DNA from: Isoetes taiwanensis | Lineage: Eukaryota; Streptophyta; Lycopodiopsida; Isoetales; Isoetaceae | Reading direction: 5' to 3' | Assembly: GCA_021234155.1 (NCBI GenBank) | Contig: JAJEKV010000051.1 | Location: forward strand, 2,544,754 to 2,608,753 | Length of the DNA: 64,000 nucleotides | Shown: piece by piece, positions 25,094 to 40,990 of the stretch | How positions within the stretch are numbered: position 1 is the first letter of the stretch | How the letters are laid out: the number at the start of each line of letters is the position of its first letter | Made by a program: the position numbers and the translations under genes | Notes under the pieces: model-generated | Seen by the model: the letters and a program-made list of their open reading frames with translations, nothing else | Databases searched by the model: none | What the model was told of the DNA's origin: nothing

Positions 25094-26830
25094 TCCCCAC
25101 TTTGAATCACTAGTCTTACTAGTGTGAATCATAGAGGTCATTGGGACTTATGTTTTATGTTATATGCTTTCATTCTTATATATTGAGTCTTATATATCTT
25201 TTAGGATGCTTTCTCTGCTATATTCTAAGTTTTATTTGTGATATAGGAAGCAAATACTCGGATAAATGACACTGAACTTTCCAAGCAGCCTACAAGCAAT
25301 CAGCAGAATGATGTCAATAATTCAAATGAAGGCAGATCTGGATGGCTTCCCGAATTGGTAAATCTGGGATATTCAGCTGGGCATAAGGGCACCTAATAAG
25401 GCTGTTCAAAATTTTGTGATTGCATGCATCAAGCTACGAGGTACACAACCTTTTAATGCAAAGAATGCACACTTGGTGATGGTGATATTTCTCGCTATTC
25501 TTTTCTTGGGGTTTAACAACATCTTTGGGACTAGTCTCAAGTTTTAAAGATGTGGATTATGGAAAGTGCCATGACTTGATTAGTGAAGCATACAAGAATC
25601 TTCAAGTGCACATATGAATCTTTGATAGTAAGGATTTGCATGATCTTCTAGCCTTTATCAAAGGTCACATTTGCTTTGGAAAAAGCAGAATGCACTTAAG
25701 TTTACTTATACTCCAAACAATAAAATGGAATTTGCTAAGGGGGAATTTAAACCGAAGCTTCCTTAGATAAGCGCCTCTTTGATATTGCTGATGTGAATGA
25801 TGGGGATCGTGCGTGGCTTCTAACCTTGGTAATGGTTCTTAAACAGGAGGAGAATATTATGGAAGAATTAGAAACATACAATCTTAAGGAACCGAATTTG
25901 TTTAACAGTGGAAGTTTTCCAATTATGTCCAAAGCGAGGAATGTGGAGATTCATGGTGATCAATTCGACAAAGTGCTTTGGGCGGTAAAAATCTTGGAGT
26001 TATAGCCCCCATTAGTAAAGAGTCATTAATAATCTTTGCACGTTTAAACCCCGATGAGGTATCTAAAGGTGAGAAGGATGCTATCTCCTTTACTAAGCAT
26101 ATCGGAAAAATTACTTTAAAGTTACCTTTTGGTATTGAGATCTTTGGAGAAGAAATGTGTAATAGGAAATGAAGCTGTATATTGGTCAAAAGGGGCATAT
26201 GGCCAAGACCAATGAACCAAGGATTGATTTCTACTTAAAAGCGCATTTGGAGGACATCGCCCTTTCTTTAAATGCAATTGTGATCGGGTTCTGAGATGAA
26301 AAATGCCGAGATAATATCATATGGGTAGACCATATGATATGGTTCATCTTGAATAATTTGGACGAGAATATGGCCTCAGAGAAAATTCAGATGAGGTTTG
26401 CCTTTATGGCTAGATGGCTGGCTACTGATCCCATTAAGAAGGTTGTCCTCTCATATATTGGGTACCTCAAAATACGTGATCTCATGTTGAGAATGACTCA
26501 CGGCTTCTTTGAAAATGATAAAACTAATTTCAAGCTGGAGTTTGGTAACTCAAGGGCGATGGACATCATTGAAAAAACTATCAAGTCTAGGAAGTTCTTG
26601 ATGGATCATCTACATGATAACAAAGAAGCTTTGGTTATGCACCTTCAAGAAAAATGGGAATATTAATCTTTATTACGAGGTATTCTTAGGCCGCCTAAAC
26701 TGGTACGAAATAACAATGAAGTTGCAGGAAATGAGCATGCTATTTTGGGCAAAGCTACTGTTTCACACAGTATTTCATTCTAATTTGCAGGTATGACACT
26801 TATAATGAAACATGCACTGCATGTAAATCG
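25094..26830 (+). pseudogene. N-terminal coding region upstream of the RT, unknown domains
   Basis: After a 3' splice site (gtgatatag, ending 25246), coding segments follow in shifting frames: EANTRINDTELSKQPTSNQQ, then IRAPNKAVQNFVIACIKLRG (about 25395), GDRAWLLTLVMVLKQEENI (25804), GVIAPISKESLIIFARLNPD (25990) and MRFAFMARWLATDPIKKVV (26390) to about 26665. No known domain is recognised, and no GIY-YIG nuclease motif is visible. The location and strand suggest that these are 5' exons of the RT gene. Introns and frameshifts cannot be separated by eye. Confidence 0.5.
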
Positions 26831-27200
26831 ACCTCGGGGTCAAAATATATGGGTTTATCCCCTAAATCTTACCTATATGGGTTTTATCCCTTAAAATTCT
26901 ACCGATATGTATGGGTTTATCCTAATTCTCTGCCAATATGTATGGGCTTATCCCAATTTTCTGCCAATATTGGAAAAACAATTTTGAATATCTTGTCTTA
27001 ATATCTTTTTTGAGTATCTGAATATGGATTGTTGTTTTAAACAGAAAAGAAGGATTTTGAGCACCAGAATAGATGGAAGAGTCAAGCTACAAGTAATTAA
27101 GGAGAAAACTAAGACAAAATATGTTCATTTAACTTATTTCTCAAAGGTAGTGGATAAAATTTATTATAACAGCACATTCAAGACTGTCCTCTGCTTGATT
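26831..27200 (+). other. probable intron between coding segments
   Basis: Short tandem phrases built on tatgggtttatcc recur four times at about 26845-26960. A candidate 3' splice site (gttgttttaaacag, about 27043) precedes a short coding-like stretch. No complete gene lies here. Confidence 0.4.
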
Positions 27201-27201
27201 T

Positions 27202-29106
27202 TTGGAAATTTCGGTTTATGACATTTGGGAAAATACAGTCTTTGGATGGAGATATACCAGCAATCTAAAAGATATGTTTTACAAACCAAAAATAGTTTTT
27301 ACCAGTCTTATCGAGCCTACATGTATATGTAACATACCCAGGTTACAAAAATTTGTTGATCCCAAAATCGGGCATATTCGCACGACTGATATCAATATTG
27401 TACACAACAAGGGGTTGAGGAATTGGTTTGCACTTGGATTGAATCATATACCTGATCATCCATTCAGTATTGATCTTTTTATGACCGAAGTTGAGGGTAC
27501 CATAGAGCAATTTTTTGCTGTTCACAGATTCTCTTTGAGTGAATTTAATGAACAAGTCATTGAGCAATGTAAAACTGAGTTAAAAAAGGAAATCAGGTGG
27601 CTTGCAAAAAGATTTGTGGAGAGTAACAGTGACTCAAAGAAAAAATTCTTGTGTACTGATGATGCAGTTATCAGAAATATGAATTGGTTGGTGAATAATT
27701 TGTATATCTCTGGTGCTGATAAAGCAGCTAATAATCCAGTTTTTATCGCCTTGCTTGCATATTAGGAATGAGGCAACAATCAGACTAAACAGTAATGATT
27801 TTTGCAAATGTGCAACTTTAAAGGATGATTAATAGCTCAGATTCAATCTGACATTATTGGTATTTTGGGTGAAGGACATATATTCAATCTTGAACTACCT
27901 TATCTACTTGGCATCTTTAAAGCACACAAGTTTGAATACAGATGGATTACCAATGCACATGATACTATTTTTTCCACCATTGCTTCTATTATAGCAGCAG
28001 GGTTAAATCTGATTTTGGATATTTGGCCAACAATTTGCCATGAGAAATGCAGTGCAGCTAATATTTTTCAGAAGAATAGTATTAAAGCAGCATGGGTAGT
28101 AAATTCTATGTATGATGTGGTATGTAATCTTCCTCCCAAAATATATGATCTCTTTGTAGCAGATATTACCAAGTGCTATGAAAACATACCTCTGAGTGGG
28201 GATTATGGAATCTGCAATATAATGGAAAAAGTTATATGTATGGCTTGGAGCTTCAAAAGAAAGGTTAATCATGCAGCTGATATGTGGTACAAAATTTTGG
28301 ATGATGGCAAGATTAAAATTGAGTGGAAAAATAAAACTCCAGAAAGTAACATATGGCATATGATGGATAGAAATTTGTTTATTCAAATAAACAAATGGTC
28401 GCATAATAACTTTCTTTTAATGCATAATGGAATTTATAGGCAAACTAAAGGCATCCCAATGGGATTTGCTTCAAGCCCAGGTTGGTGCAACCTATATCTT
28501 GCTTGTTTTGAGCTGGATTTTATCTTAAAACTAATTGCAGATGGAAGACTTATGGAAGCAGCTGCTTTCAAGTTCACTTTTAGATATATTGATGATCTTC
28601 TTAGCATCAATAATCCAAGTATCAGAACCTTTCTTGGGCTTAGCAACATAAGCAGCAGCATAAGCATTTATAACATGGATTACATTGGTATCAAGGATGA
28701 AAGCGTATATTGCAAACGGGACACATCATTTGGGAAGAAAGTGGACTTCCTAAACATTACTATTGATATTGTGGCCAGACATGTTGGAATGTATAATACA
28801 TACAGGTTTGACAAAAGAAATAACTTACCTTTTATTGCTTCAAGGTTTATACATGCCAGCAGCTGTAGACCTTATATTATGGCATGTAATGTGATCATTT
28901 CACAGGTCCAACCATTATTATATGCACACAGCAATCCCTTTCGGGCAGCAGATGACTTATTGAATCTTATTAATTGCTTTATTGATAAAGGCTTTAAGAA
29001 GAAGGACGTATGGCATAAAGTTCTCAGGGTATTGAGAAAGGAGAATTTTCCAGGCTTGAAATATGATATAAAAGTACTGTTATTCGAATTGGGCAAATCC
29101 TGGTAA
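27202..29106 (+). CDS. Penelope-like reverse transcriptase (two frame breaks)
   Basis: The region encodes an RNA-directed DNA polymerase. The long frame 27865-29106 (413 codons) carries GIFKAHKFEYRWITNA (residues about 16-31, finger motif with K.HK), motif A ADITKCYENIPL (about 99), motif B TKGIPMGFASSPGWCNLYL (about 194), motif C FRYIDDLLSI (about 240) and KVDFLNITI (about 292). KxHK, Y.NIP, G.PMG...P...N and YIDD point to Penelope-like elements. The motif A to B distance of about 95 residues is long, which leaves the domesticated rvt family as an alternative. The preceding frame (RTTDINIVHNKGLRNWFALG) belongs to the same protein; breaks near 27757 and 27828 separate them. The start is not resolved because the track frames begin at TTG. 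A possible splice donor (CTGGTAATA) at the end means more exons may follow. Confidence 0.75.
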
Positions 29107-29718
29107 TATTCTAATGTAGGTGACAAAAGTGGTCCCAAACATAGGGATCTATTGAGTTATTAGCAAAGGTTTTGCTAAGTATGTTTTTTGGCACATGGTA
29201 CTCAAGGTTTTGAGTAAAGAAGAGTTCCTAACACTTAAATAAGTGATCATTTTTTTTGGCTTTTGAGATTGAGTAAAATCAAGTTAAAGTAATGTATTTG
29301 GCAAAGGGATTCCCTTGCATGAGAACCACCATCTTTATTGTTAGCTGTTGACCTTTCTTTAAGAATAAGCAGTACTCTTGATATTGCTTGCACTTTATTT
29401 TATGGACATCTAATACTAGCTTTAGGTTAGTTTTGAACACCTCTTTGAGGTAAATAAATCCTAGTGTCATTTTCTGCACTATATTCTGTCAATATCTGAT
29501 ACAAACTTTATGCTATTACTTGGATAATTTGATTAAGTAAAGTTTTGTAAAAAGCAAAATACATATCTGAATCTGAGTTGGAAAAAAACAACAAAAATTG
29601 TTGCCAATGGTTATAGTAAAATTGGCACATAAACAAGATCTTAAACTATACATTTTGGTACCAATGTTCATACTCCCGCTTTTGTTATAATTGGACACAA
29701 TTTAAGACAAAAAAAAAG
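29107..29718. other. AT-rich spacer between RT and B3 gene
   Basis: No convincing frame on either strand. It holds the 3' flanks of two convergent genes. A run of A at 29710-29716 lies just beyond the B3 stop codon. Confidence 0.5.
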
Positions 29719-30616
29719 CTAAGACTTGGTCTTGAGCAGCGGTGTAGTCAAAGCACCTTTCAGGATCTTCATATCCCACTCTAGTATGTTTCCATTATAA
29801 GTAAATTCAAGAACATCTCCAAGGGTTAAACCAAACAATTTCTTAAAACTGTTCCAACCCCCTCCTAGGCAGCTTCTGCTACTTTTGGCCACCAGGGAAC
29901 TCTTTCGGTTGCCTGGTCCAGTAATCACAACTGTGTATCCCCTTGGTGGACTGCGATGCTTGTTCTCATTCTCTAGTACCTAGTTATAATAATAATAAAA
30001 AAATCTCTACTGAGAACCTTAACACAATGCATGGAATTTAAATATAAATATACCAGGCCTCGGTTGATATTGGCTCTCAGTAATGTGACACGAAAAGGTT
30101 TATGAGATGGTGGTTCATCTTCGTCAGAAGTGTCATCATCGGATGTATCTAGTTAATTTCTGATTGGCCGGGTTCAAGAGCACCATGTTGTTTTTTGACA
30201 CCACGCTGAGTCTTAGTAGGCTTGCTGTGACTGGAACTTCCAAGTTGCCAGTTACCAATAGGTTTCACGCGATAGTTTCCATCGCAGATCTGGGCAGTTA
30301 AGCGAGTCCCATGGTTAGACAAACTACATAAAAGTGCAGTCCCTTCTACCATGCTGTTTCCCTTCAGAAATGACTCCCAGCCTTCGGTGAAGAATGTTCG
30401 ACCGCCCACAGTGGCTATATATATGGAATACTCCTTCTGATTTGGTCCCACACCAACAATATACTGATCTCGAGCGAGCAATACTCCCTCGGCTTCCTGA
30501 AAAATCTCGATTACGGTTAAGACCCACAAAGGAAATAGTTATAAATGAATGTATCAGAATTTTTTGCTCACCAGCAAATGACCGAACTTGACATCTACTA
30601 GAAACACTGTCGCCAT
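29719..30616 (-). CDS. B3-domain protein, two B3 domains, three exons, one frame break
   Basis: This is a probable plant-specific DNA-binding protein of the REM-like B3 class. Exons inferred: 30572-30616 (MATVFLVDVKFGHLL), 30054-30496 and 29719-29979, with GT-AG introns (donors GTGAGC and GTATAT, acceptors TTCAG and ACTAG) that keep phase, about 248 residues in all. The first B3 domain includes GRTFFTEGWESFLKGNSMVE (residues about 55-75). The second includes RGYTVVITGPGNRKSS, then GGGWNSFKKLFGLTLGDVLE (about 205-225). An acidic linker (SDDDTSDEDEPP) joins them. Within exon 2 one base appears to be missing near 30150, where a stop interrupts the frame just before the linker. The gene converges on the RT gene. 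Confidence 0.75.
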
Positions 30617-34380
<3,764 letters not shown>

Positions 34381-34729
34381 TGCCAAAGCCTTGACCAAAG
34401 ACTTGGCTTTCTAAACCATGGGCTTTAGAAATTATCAGTTCTCAGCCATAAGGCTGAGATAGCCTTGGAGATCCAACATTTATTGCTATTTTCAATGCAT
34501 AGCCTTTTCTACCTTGACAATGTTTTATACATCCTTTCATACAACAGATCATCTATGTGAGGACCATGCACTATAGGCCCAACAAAAGGCCTACTACATA
34601 CTTAACTACACAAGTCATCCGTAGGTATAATGCTCTATCATTATGTGATTTTTTCTTTCATGTTTATATTAATTCAAGTGATCTCCACAGTTTCACTACG
34701 CACATTACTTCCAATTCATTTATATTTCC

Positions 34730-34930
34730 TTAGATTATCACATTCTTTACTAGTCCAAACTGTTCTAATCCACAGTAACATGACCCCATAGGCTGCTTAT
34801 TGTACCAGTTAACTTTTCCTTTCAATTTTGCTATATCTGTCATATAGTTCTTAGGACCAAGAGATACCAAACAACTTGATAAATGCTTACAGCAGAAACA
34901 ACTTACATCATTAGCTTTAACGGTTTCCAA
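34730..34930 (-). CDS. possible Cys-rich exon (E1)
   Basis: The minus-strand frame reads VKANDVSCFCCKHLSSCLVS, then KGKVNWYNKQPMGSCYCGLE, with six closely spaced cysteines that could bind zinc. The second copy (39196-39396) is broken near its start. It is probably a downstream exon of the gene that includes 35868-36263. No family is recognised. Confidence 0.35.
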   Translation of the reverse strand: METVKANDVSCFCCKHLSSCLVSLGPKNYMTDIAKLKGKVNWYNKQPMGSCYCGLEQFGLVKNVII

Positions 34931-35524
34931 AAGTCAACTCGGGCTGATCCGAAATGGATAGCTTTGGTTCATATACTTGAAAAGAAATTGTAATATTGTA
35001 AAAGTTACCTTCAGTCAGATGCAATTAACAACAAGATTTCATAGAAATCGTCAAAAAATGCTGCCGTGTCCACATACTTCAGTCTTTTACTGGTTTTATA
35101 GTTTCCTTTGCATCCATAATATCCAAAACATCCAAAAATGCAAGGAATCTGGAGGTGCAAGACCGGTTACCTGCAATCCAACCAGTCAAGTGTTAGCCTA
35201 ATGGGTAACCAAGAGGGATTAGCGGGTAAGCAATAGTCAAGCACGCTTTAACGCCCTTCACCAAATTATATACTTCATAATATAATCCAAATAATTCAAG
35301 TATTTAAGATAGCTCAAATAAAGAATCCAAAGACATAATACTCGGCTATATCATAGTCGAATAACAAGTTAAATTTCAGCATAGGAGCCTATGGTCTCCT
35401 CACGTGGACCAGATCTGAATTCCAAAGGGGAAACGGAGTCCTGTAATTCTATTGTAATCTGAATCATAACTCTGTTGCAGATTGCACGCTATTTGGTTGT
35501 TGTGACATATCAGATTCTGTTAAC

Positions 35525-35740
35525 TCAAGGTCGGTTCATATGAGCCACAAGTACAAAGCGCATTGCCCCATCGGCTTTCTTGTGCCATTGCTGGTCGTAT
35601 GGCGCGAGTTGCCTCCACCTATGGCTATCCTTTCGGGCCAAGCCTATGCATACTAAATGCGGATAAACCTTACCATTTAGATATACTGTTTCTACAACCG
35701 GATATTCAAGATTCGTAAGTTTACATCTATTCTTACGCAT
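35525..35740 (-). CDS. possible exon of the E-block minus-strand gene
   Basis: An open minus-strand frame with NLEYPVVETVYLNGKVYPHL and RKDSHRWRQLAPYDQQWHKK, unbroken here but shifted in the second copy (around 40000-40190). The protein is not recognised. Neighbouring frames on the same strand suggest a multi-exon gene running right to left. Confidence 0.35.
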   Translation of the reverse strand: MRKNRCKLTNLEYPVVETVYLNGKVYPHLVCIGLARKDSHRWRQLAPYDQQWHKKADGAMRFVLVAHMNRP

Positions 35741-35867
35741 TTACTCCATGTTCAAAGATATAATTTACTTGTCGCTTTTGCCCCATTACAGATTATACAC
35801 CATGTGACCAGCCTAGATTTAAGGGTTAATTTATTGTTATTTAGGCAAAGCATAACCAGTTGCCTCT

Positions 35868-36267
35868 CTAAAATCCGAATAACATTTTTAATTCATAAAG
35901 AACCTGATTCAGTTGAAGCTCCAAATCCATTTCGTCCTCATTGTTCTGCTCTTGCTGTGTTTCGTGTTCTTGCTCTGTGTGCTTGAAGCTTGACAGTATA
36001 TCCTCCACCCTGCTACTAGTTGCTTGTGCTATATATTTGCTGATACCACCATCCTTCCTCGTTTTGGGGCTCTCTGCCAGCCGATGCTTCTCCACAATGC
36101 CCATTAGAAACATTTTGCTAGGTTGAGCAAGGGTTTCCCCTTCTTTTTTGCACAGGGCCTGTAGATCAATTCCAGCACCTTTGATCAGGCTTATCATTTC
36201 GGGCCTTGTTAATTCGTTCTTGGCCTTTGGAGCAGCAAGAACGAGGGCGCTCTCCAAGAACAAAGGC
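35868..36267 (-). CDS. SAP-like ORF1-related protein exon (E1)
   Basis: A 131-codon open frame after a 3' splice site (cacatccag, minus strand). It reads NELTRPEMISLIKGAGIDLQ, then QPSKMFLMGIVEKHRLAESP, and ends with an acidic stretch and EDEMDLELQLNQV before the stop. It shares the order TR..LI..L...G, QPSK..L, ED..D.E.Q.NQV with the ORF1 at 32686-33093, so the two are related. An upstream exon is plausible at 36282-36554 (HSCPIWYHSKECCIVIGHSQ). Function is unknown. A DNA- or RNA-binding ORF1 of a retroelement is the likeliest role. Confidence 0.5.
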
Positions 36268-36699
36268 GCTCCCTGGATGTGTTAGACAGTATTACAATGC
36301 TGCCCGGCAGTGGCCTCACTATTTCTCGACCCTGTGGTCTCATGCATCATGGCCATGTCGGGTCCATGATTTGTTTTAACTAAAATAGAAAGCCATGTAA
36401 ATTTAGCAGAATAAAGAAGTACCAGTTCGAGGTTGAGCCGATTTGCATGACTGCGGCATCTGCTAGGCCAAACTTGACTATGTCCAATGACGATGCAGCA
36501 TTCCTTGCTATGATACCATATCGGGCATGAGTGCTTGCAGCCATTTGCCGCCATTATCAGATATTAGAGCATCCGGGAGATTCGTTCTAGAGATACACGA
36601 ACCCTAAACATCCAAGATTGTATTTTTTACGTTCTATCTCACGAATGTTACCCAAATGTTAGTATGTAAAAAAAACAAAGCATTTTTCATGGTTTATGC

Positions 36700-38130
36700 A
36701 ATCCAAAAAATGTTATGCCCCTTATATCGGCTTCTAGTCACCTATACGTATTTCTTAAAAAAAACTTGTCCAACTTCGCTTGTTTAATTTACATCCTTCC
36801 GTGCAATGACTTGTGTCAAACTTTGCAATTATGCCCATAAGCATTAATTTTAACGGAAAACCATATTCCCTTATGGGGAAAGTGCATATTAGTCTAGAGG
36901 AGACCCTACAGTATTGTGATTCTCCTTAGCCCAGAAAGCAAGCCCACCAGTAATTTAAGACTGGAGATGCTGAACCTATACACTTAAACATTTTAATGCT
37001 ACATGGTTTATCAGTTATTGCTAAAGATAACATTTTATGGGCACTGCCCTTGTTTTTACATCTCCCCGTGTTGTTCATTCTTGCCGCCTGTGCTTGTGCT
37101 GAGTAGAGCAGACCGCCATCTAGGCTTAACATTGCAAAACGATATCACGAACCTAAGTTACATGTCGGTGCTTACTGTATGCTATGCTGCTCTTATTACT
37201 TCTTTAGGGTCATGTCCTTGTGTGCTATCTGGAGATGTTATGCAGAATATACTCAAATGCAGTAGATCATATGCACCTATGTTGCAACTGCTCATGTTAT
37301 TCAAGCTTTACCAACATGCTACTGTTTGGTAGACTAGGCAACCTGCTGGGCATAACATTCCAGAACAGTATCTTGAACATATGCTATGTGTTAGTCCTTC
37401 CCATATGCATCTCGTGCAGTACGTTCATCTTCTTTTATGTCTCCTAGCCATAGCCATTAATGTGAAAATGCTTTAATCTATTACTCATGTAGGGCCATGC
37501 CTTTGCCATCCTGAAAATATTTTGCCAACTATACCTTGCTTGTGGTCACCTCTGCGTTTTTATAATGTCCACCCTTGCTTGTTTAATTTCCATCTTCTTG
37601 GTGTCCAGCATGTGTTCAACCTTGTATTTATGCCCATAGGCATTGTATTTATGCCCTTAGGCATTAACTTTGGCAGGCAGCCATATTCCTTTATAGGGGA
37701 GGTGCAGATTAGTCTAGATAAGACTTTACGATATTTTAATTCTCCTTAGCCCAGAACTTGGCTCCATCATTAAGACTAGAGATGCCACCCACATACCGTA
37801 TAACATCTTAATACTACGTGTCTCCTCAAATGTTTCTAAAAACAAAGCTCAATTATTTCTAAAAACAAACCCCTTTGGGTCATGCCCTTATTTTCACATC
37901 TCGTCATGTTATTCCGTCTTGCCCGCTATGCTTGTGCTGAGTAGGGTAGACCACCAACTAGGCTATGCTGCCCATGCTCAGAAATGCACCTGTACCATTT
38001 TTTCCACAATGTTACGTGGTGTATCCTTATTGCTTACCAAGGGCCATGTCTTTGTGCCCTATCTGGAGATGTCATGCAGCCAGTATTGTATTTTTTCTGA
38101 TCTGCCTCACGATTCTTACCCAAATGTTAG
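36700..38130. repeat. degenerate 0.83-kb tandem repeat inside E1
   Basis: Matching phrases lie about 820-840 bp apart: ttagtctagaggagacc (36891) against ttagtctagataagac (37710), and tgcttgtgctgagtag (37091, 37928). The unit is therefore duplicated within each E block. The short plus-strand frames here (for example 37220-37447) are not convincing genes. Confidence 0.75.
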
Positions 38131-38216
38131 TATGCAGATAATTTGAGACACTATCAAAGATAGGTTTTTAAATTAACTTCTGAGCCTTGTACTGGGCAAA
38201 ACCATCCGTTAATTTG

Positions 38217-38218
<2 letters not shown>

Positions 38219-38249
<31 letters not shown>
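38219..38249. repeat. short (AT)n array
   Basis: About 30 bp, at the right edge of E1. The corresponding place in E2 (42689-42725) leads instead into the inverted-repeat arm. Confidence 0.9.
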
Positions 38250-38842
38250 AGCTAAACCCTACCTCCAACCGGAAGGCAGTGAAATACCTGCTGAGTATAG
38301 GGACAGGAGGACCCTATACTCATAGGGATCCCCCTGCCGACTATACTAATGTTAAGAAACCATAGCCGCCAATACTGCATATCAGTGGCATATTTGCTTT
38401 TTAATGGTACGCCCGAGGGCTTGCTATGTTTGGCCAAAGGCCGTACTTTTGTAGTCTAGTCATACACAGATTGCTCACTTATTTTAGCATATGCTTTTTT
38501 GAAAAAAACTTTTTTAAGGTAGGCATTACCTAGAATGTGCATGCCTCCAATGACCATCCTTTTCTGCAATACGCCATTAGTCCTTGTTTTGCACTGCCAT
38601 ATACTATCAATCCAGCTACGACCAAGAGTATCTTGTTGATCTATAGCTTCCTGTAAGATATCATAGTTGTTCTCCATATTTGCTTCCTGCTAGAAAGAAT
38701 GCTTAGTATATTATCAAACACATGCATCAAATCTGCAACAACAAGTCATGCTGTTCCACATGTTCATCAGTGCAGACATATTACTAGAGTTGGATCTCCA
38801 AGACTCACACTAGTTAAACTGGTGTACTGAAGTCAGGGAATA
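38250..38842 (-). other. single-copy spacer between E1 and E2, with a possible exon
   Basis: The minus-strand frame 38456-38677 reads MENNYDILQEAIDQQDTLGR, then NGVLQKRMVIGGMHILGNAY, and could be a 5' exon of the E-block gene, followed by a possible donor. A 24-bp near-palindrome (gtatagggacaggaggaccctatac, 38296-38320) is present. Nothing else is recognised. Confidence 0.4.
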
Positions 38843-40339
38843 TATAAACTTGCCAAAGCCTTGACCAAAGACTTGGCTTTCTAAACCATGGGCTTTAGAA
38901 ATTATCAGTTCTCAGCCATAAGGCTGAGATAGCCTTGGAGATCCAACATTTATTGCTATTTTCAATGCATAGCCTTTTCTACCTTGACAATGTTTTATAC
39001 ATCCTTTCATACAACAGATCATCTATGTGAGGACCATGCACTATAGGCCCAACAAAAGGCCTACTACATACTTAACTACACAAGTCATCCGTAGGTATAA
39101 TGCTCTATCATTATGTGATTTTTTCTTTCATGTTTATATTAATTCAAGTGATCTCCACAGTTTCACTACGCACATTACTTCCAATTCATTTATATTTCCT
39201 TAGATTATCACATTCTTTACTAGTCCAAACTGTTCTAATCCACAGTAACATGACCCCATAGGCTGCTTATTGTACCAGTTAACTTTTCCTTTCAATTTTG
39301 CTATATCTGTCATATAGTTCTTAGGACCAAGAGATACCAAACAACTTGATAAATGCTTACAGCAGAAACAACTTACATCATTAGCTTAACGGTTTTCCAA
39401 AAGTCAACTCGGGCTGATCCAGAAATGGATAGCCTGGTTCATATACTTGAAAAGAAATTGTAATATTGTAAAAGTTACCTTCAGTCAGATGCAATTAACA
39501 ACAAGATTTCATAGAAATCGTCAAAAATCTTGCCGTGTCCACATACTTGGTCTTTTCTTTGGTTTTATAGTTTCCTTTGCATCCATAATATCCAAAACAT
39601 CCAAAAATGCAAGGAATCTGGAGGTGCAAGACCGGTTACCTGCAATCCAACCAGTCAAGTGTTAGCCTAATGGGTAACCAAGAGAGGGATTAGCAGGTAA
39701 GCAATAGTCAAGCACGGCTTAACGCCCTTCACCAAATTATATACTTCATAATATAATCCAAATAATTCAGTATTTAAGATAGCTCAAATAAAGAATCCAA
39801 AGACATAATACTTCGGCTATATCATAGTGAATAATGATTAAATTTCAGCATAGGAGCCTATGGTCTCCCTACGTGGACCAGATCCGAATTCCAAAGGGGA
39901 AGCGGAGTCCTGTAATTCTATTGTAATACTTAATCATAACTCATTTGCGGATTGCACGCTATTTGGTTGTTGTGACATATCGATTCTGTTAACTCAAAGG
40001 TGGGTTCATATGAGCCACGGTACAAAGCGCATTGCCCCATCAGACTTTCTTGTGCCATTGCTGGTCGTATGGCACGAGTTGCCTCCACCTATGGCTATCC
40101 TTTCAGGCCAAGCCTATGCATACTAAATGCGGATAAACCTTACCATTTAGATATACCGTTTCTACAACCCGGATATTCAAGATTCGTAAGTTTACATCTA
40201 TTCTTCCTCGCATTTACTCCATGTTCAAAGATATAATTTACTTCTTTGCTTTGCCCTATTACAGATTATACACCATGTGACCAGCCTAGATTTAAGGGTT
40301 AATTTATTGTTATTTAGGCAAAGCATAACCAGTTGCCTC

Positions 40340-40990
40340 TCTAAAATCGAATAACATTTTTAATTCATAAAGAACTCGATTCAGGTTGAAGCTCCAAATC
40401 CATTTCGTCCTCATTGTTACGCACTTGTTGTATTTCGTGCTCTTGCTCCATGTGCTTGATAAGCGTGTATCCTCCCTCTGGCACGCTAGTTGCCCTGTGA
40501 TATATTAGGTGACATCTCCACCCTTCCTTGTGTTGGGGCTTTTTGCCGGCCGATGCTTCTCTACAATGCTCATTAGAAACATTTTGCTAGGTTGAGCAAA
40601 GGCTTCCTCCTCTTTCTTGCAAAGGGGCTTGTAGATCAATTCCGGCCCCTTTGATCAGACCTATCACTTGGGCCTTGTTAATTTGCTCTTGGCCATTTGA
40701 GCGGCAAGAACCAAGGCTCTCCAAGAACCAAGGCGGTTTCGGATGTGTTTGACGGTATTAAAAATGTCTTGGTGAAGCGGCCTCTCTCGCTTTTTGACCA
40801 TGTGGTCTCATGCATCGTGGCCATGTCGGCTCCATGATTTGCTTTAGCTAAAATAGAAAGCCATGTAAATTTAGCGGGATGAAGAAGTACCGGTTCGAGA
40901 TGGAGCCGATTTGCATGATCTGCGGCATCTGCTAGGCGGACTTGTCCATGCCCAATGACGATGCAAAGCATTCTTTACCATGATACCATA
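40340..40990 (-). pseudogene. E2 copy of the SAP-like ORF1 exon, frameshifted
   Basis: Same coding segment as 35868-36554. The frame is broken near 40375, 40425, 40465, 40500, 40625 and 40735. Several breaks sit where E1 has CTG or CAG. NRLHLEPVLLHPAKFTWLSI remains readable from the upstream exon near 40900. Confidence 0.55.

Noticed and set aside
36926-38146. Hydrophobic small plus-strand proteins in block E (for example 37220-37447)
   Set aside because: They lie in a degenerate tandem repeat, lack conserved starts and have no domain. The likelier genes are on the other strand.
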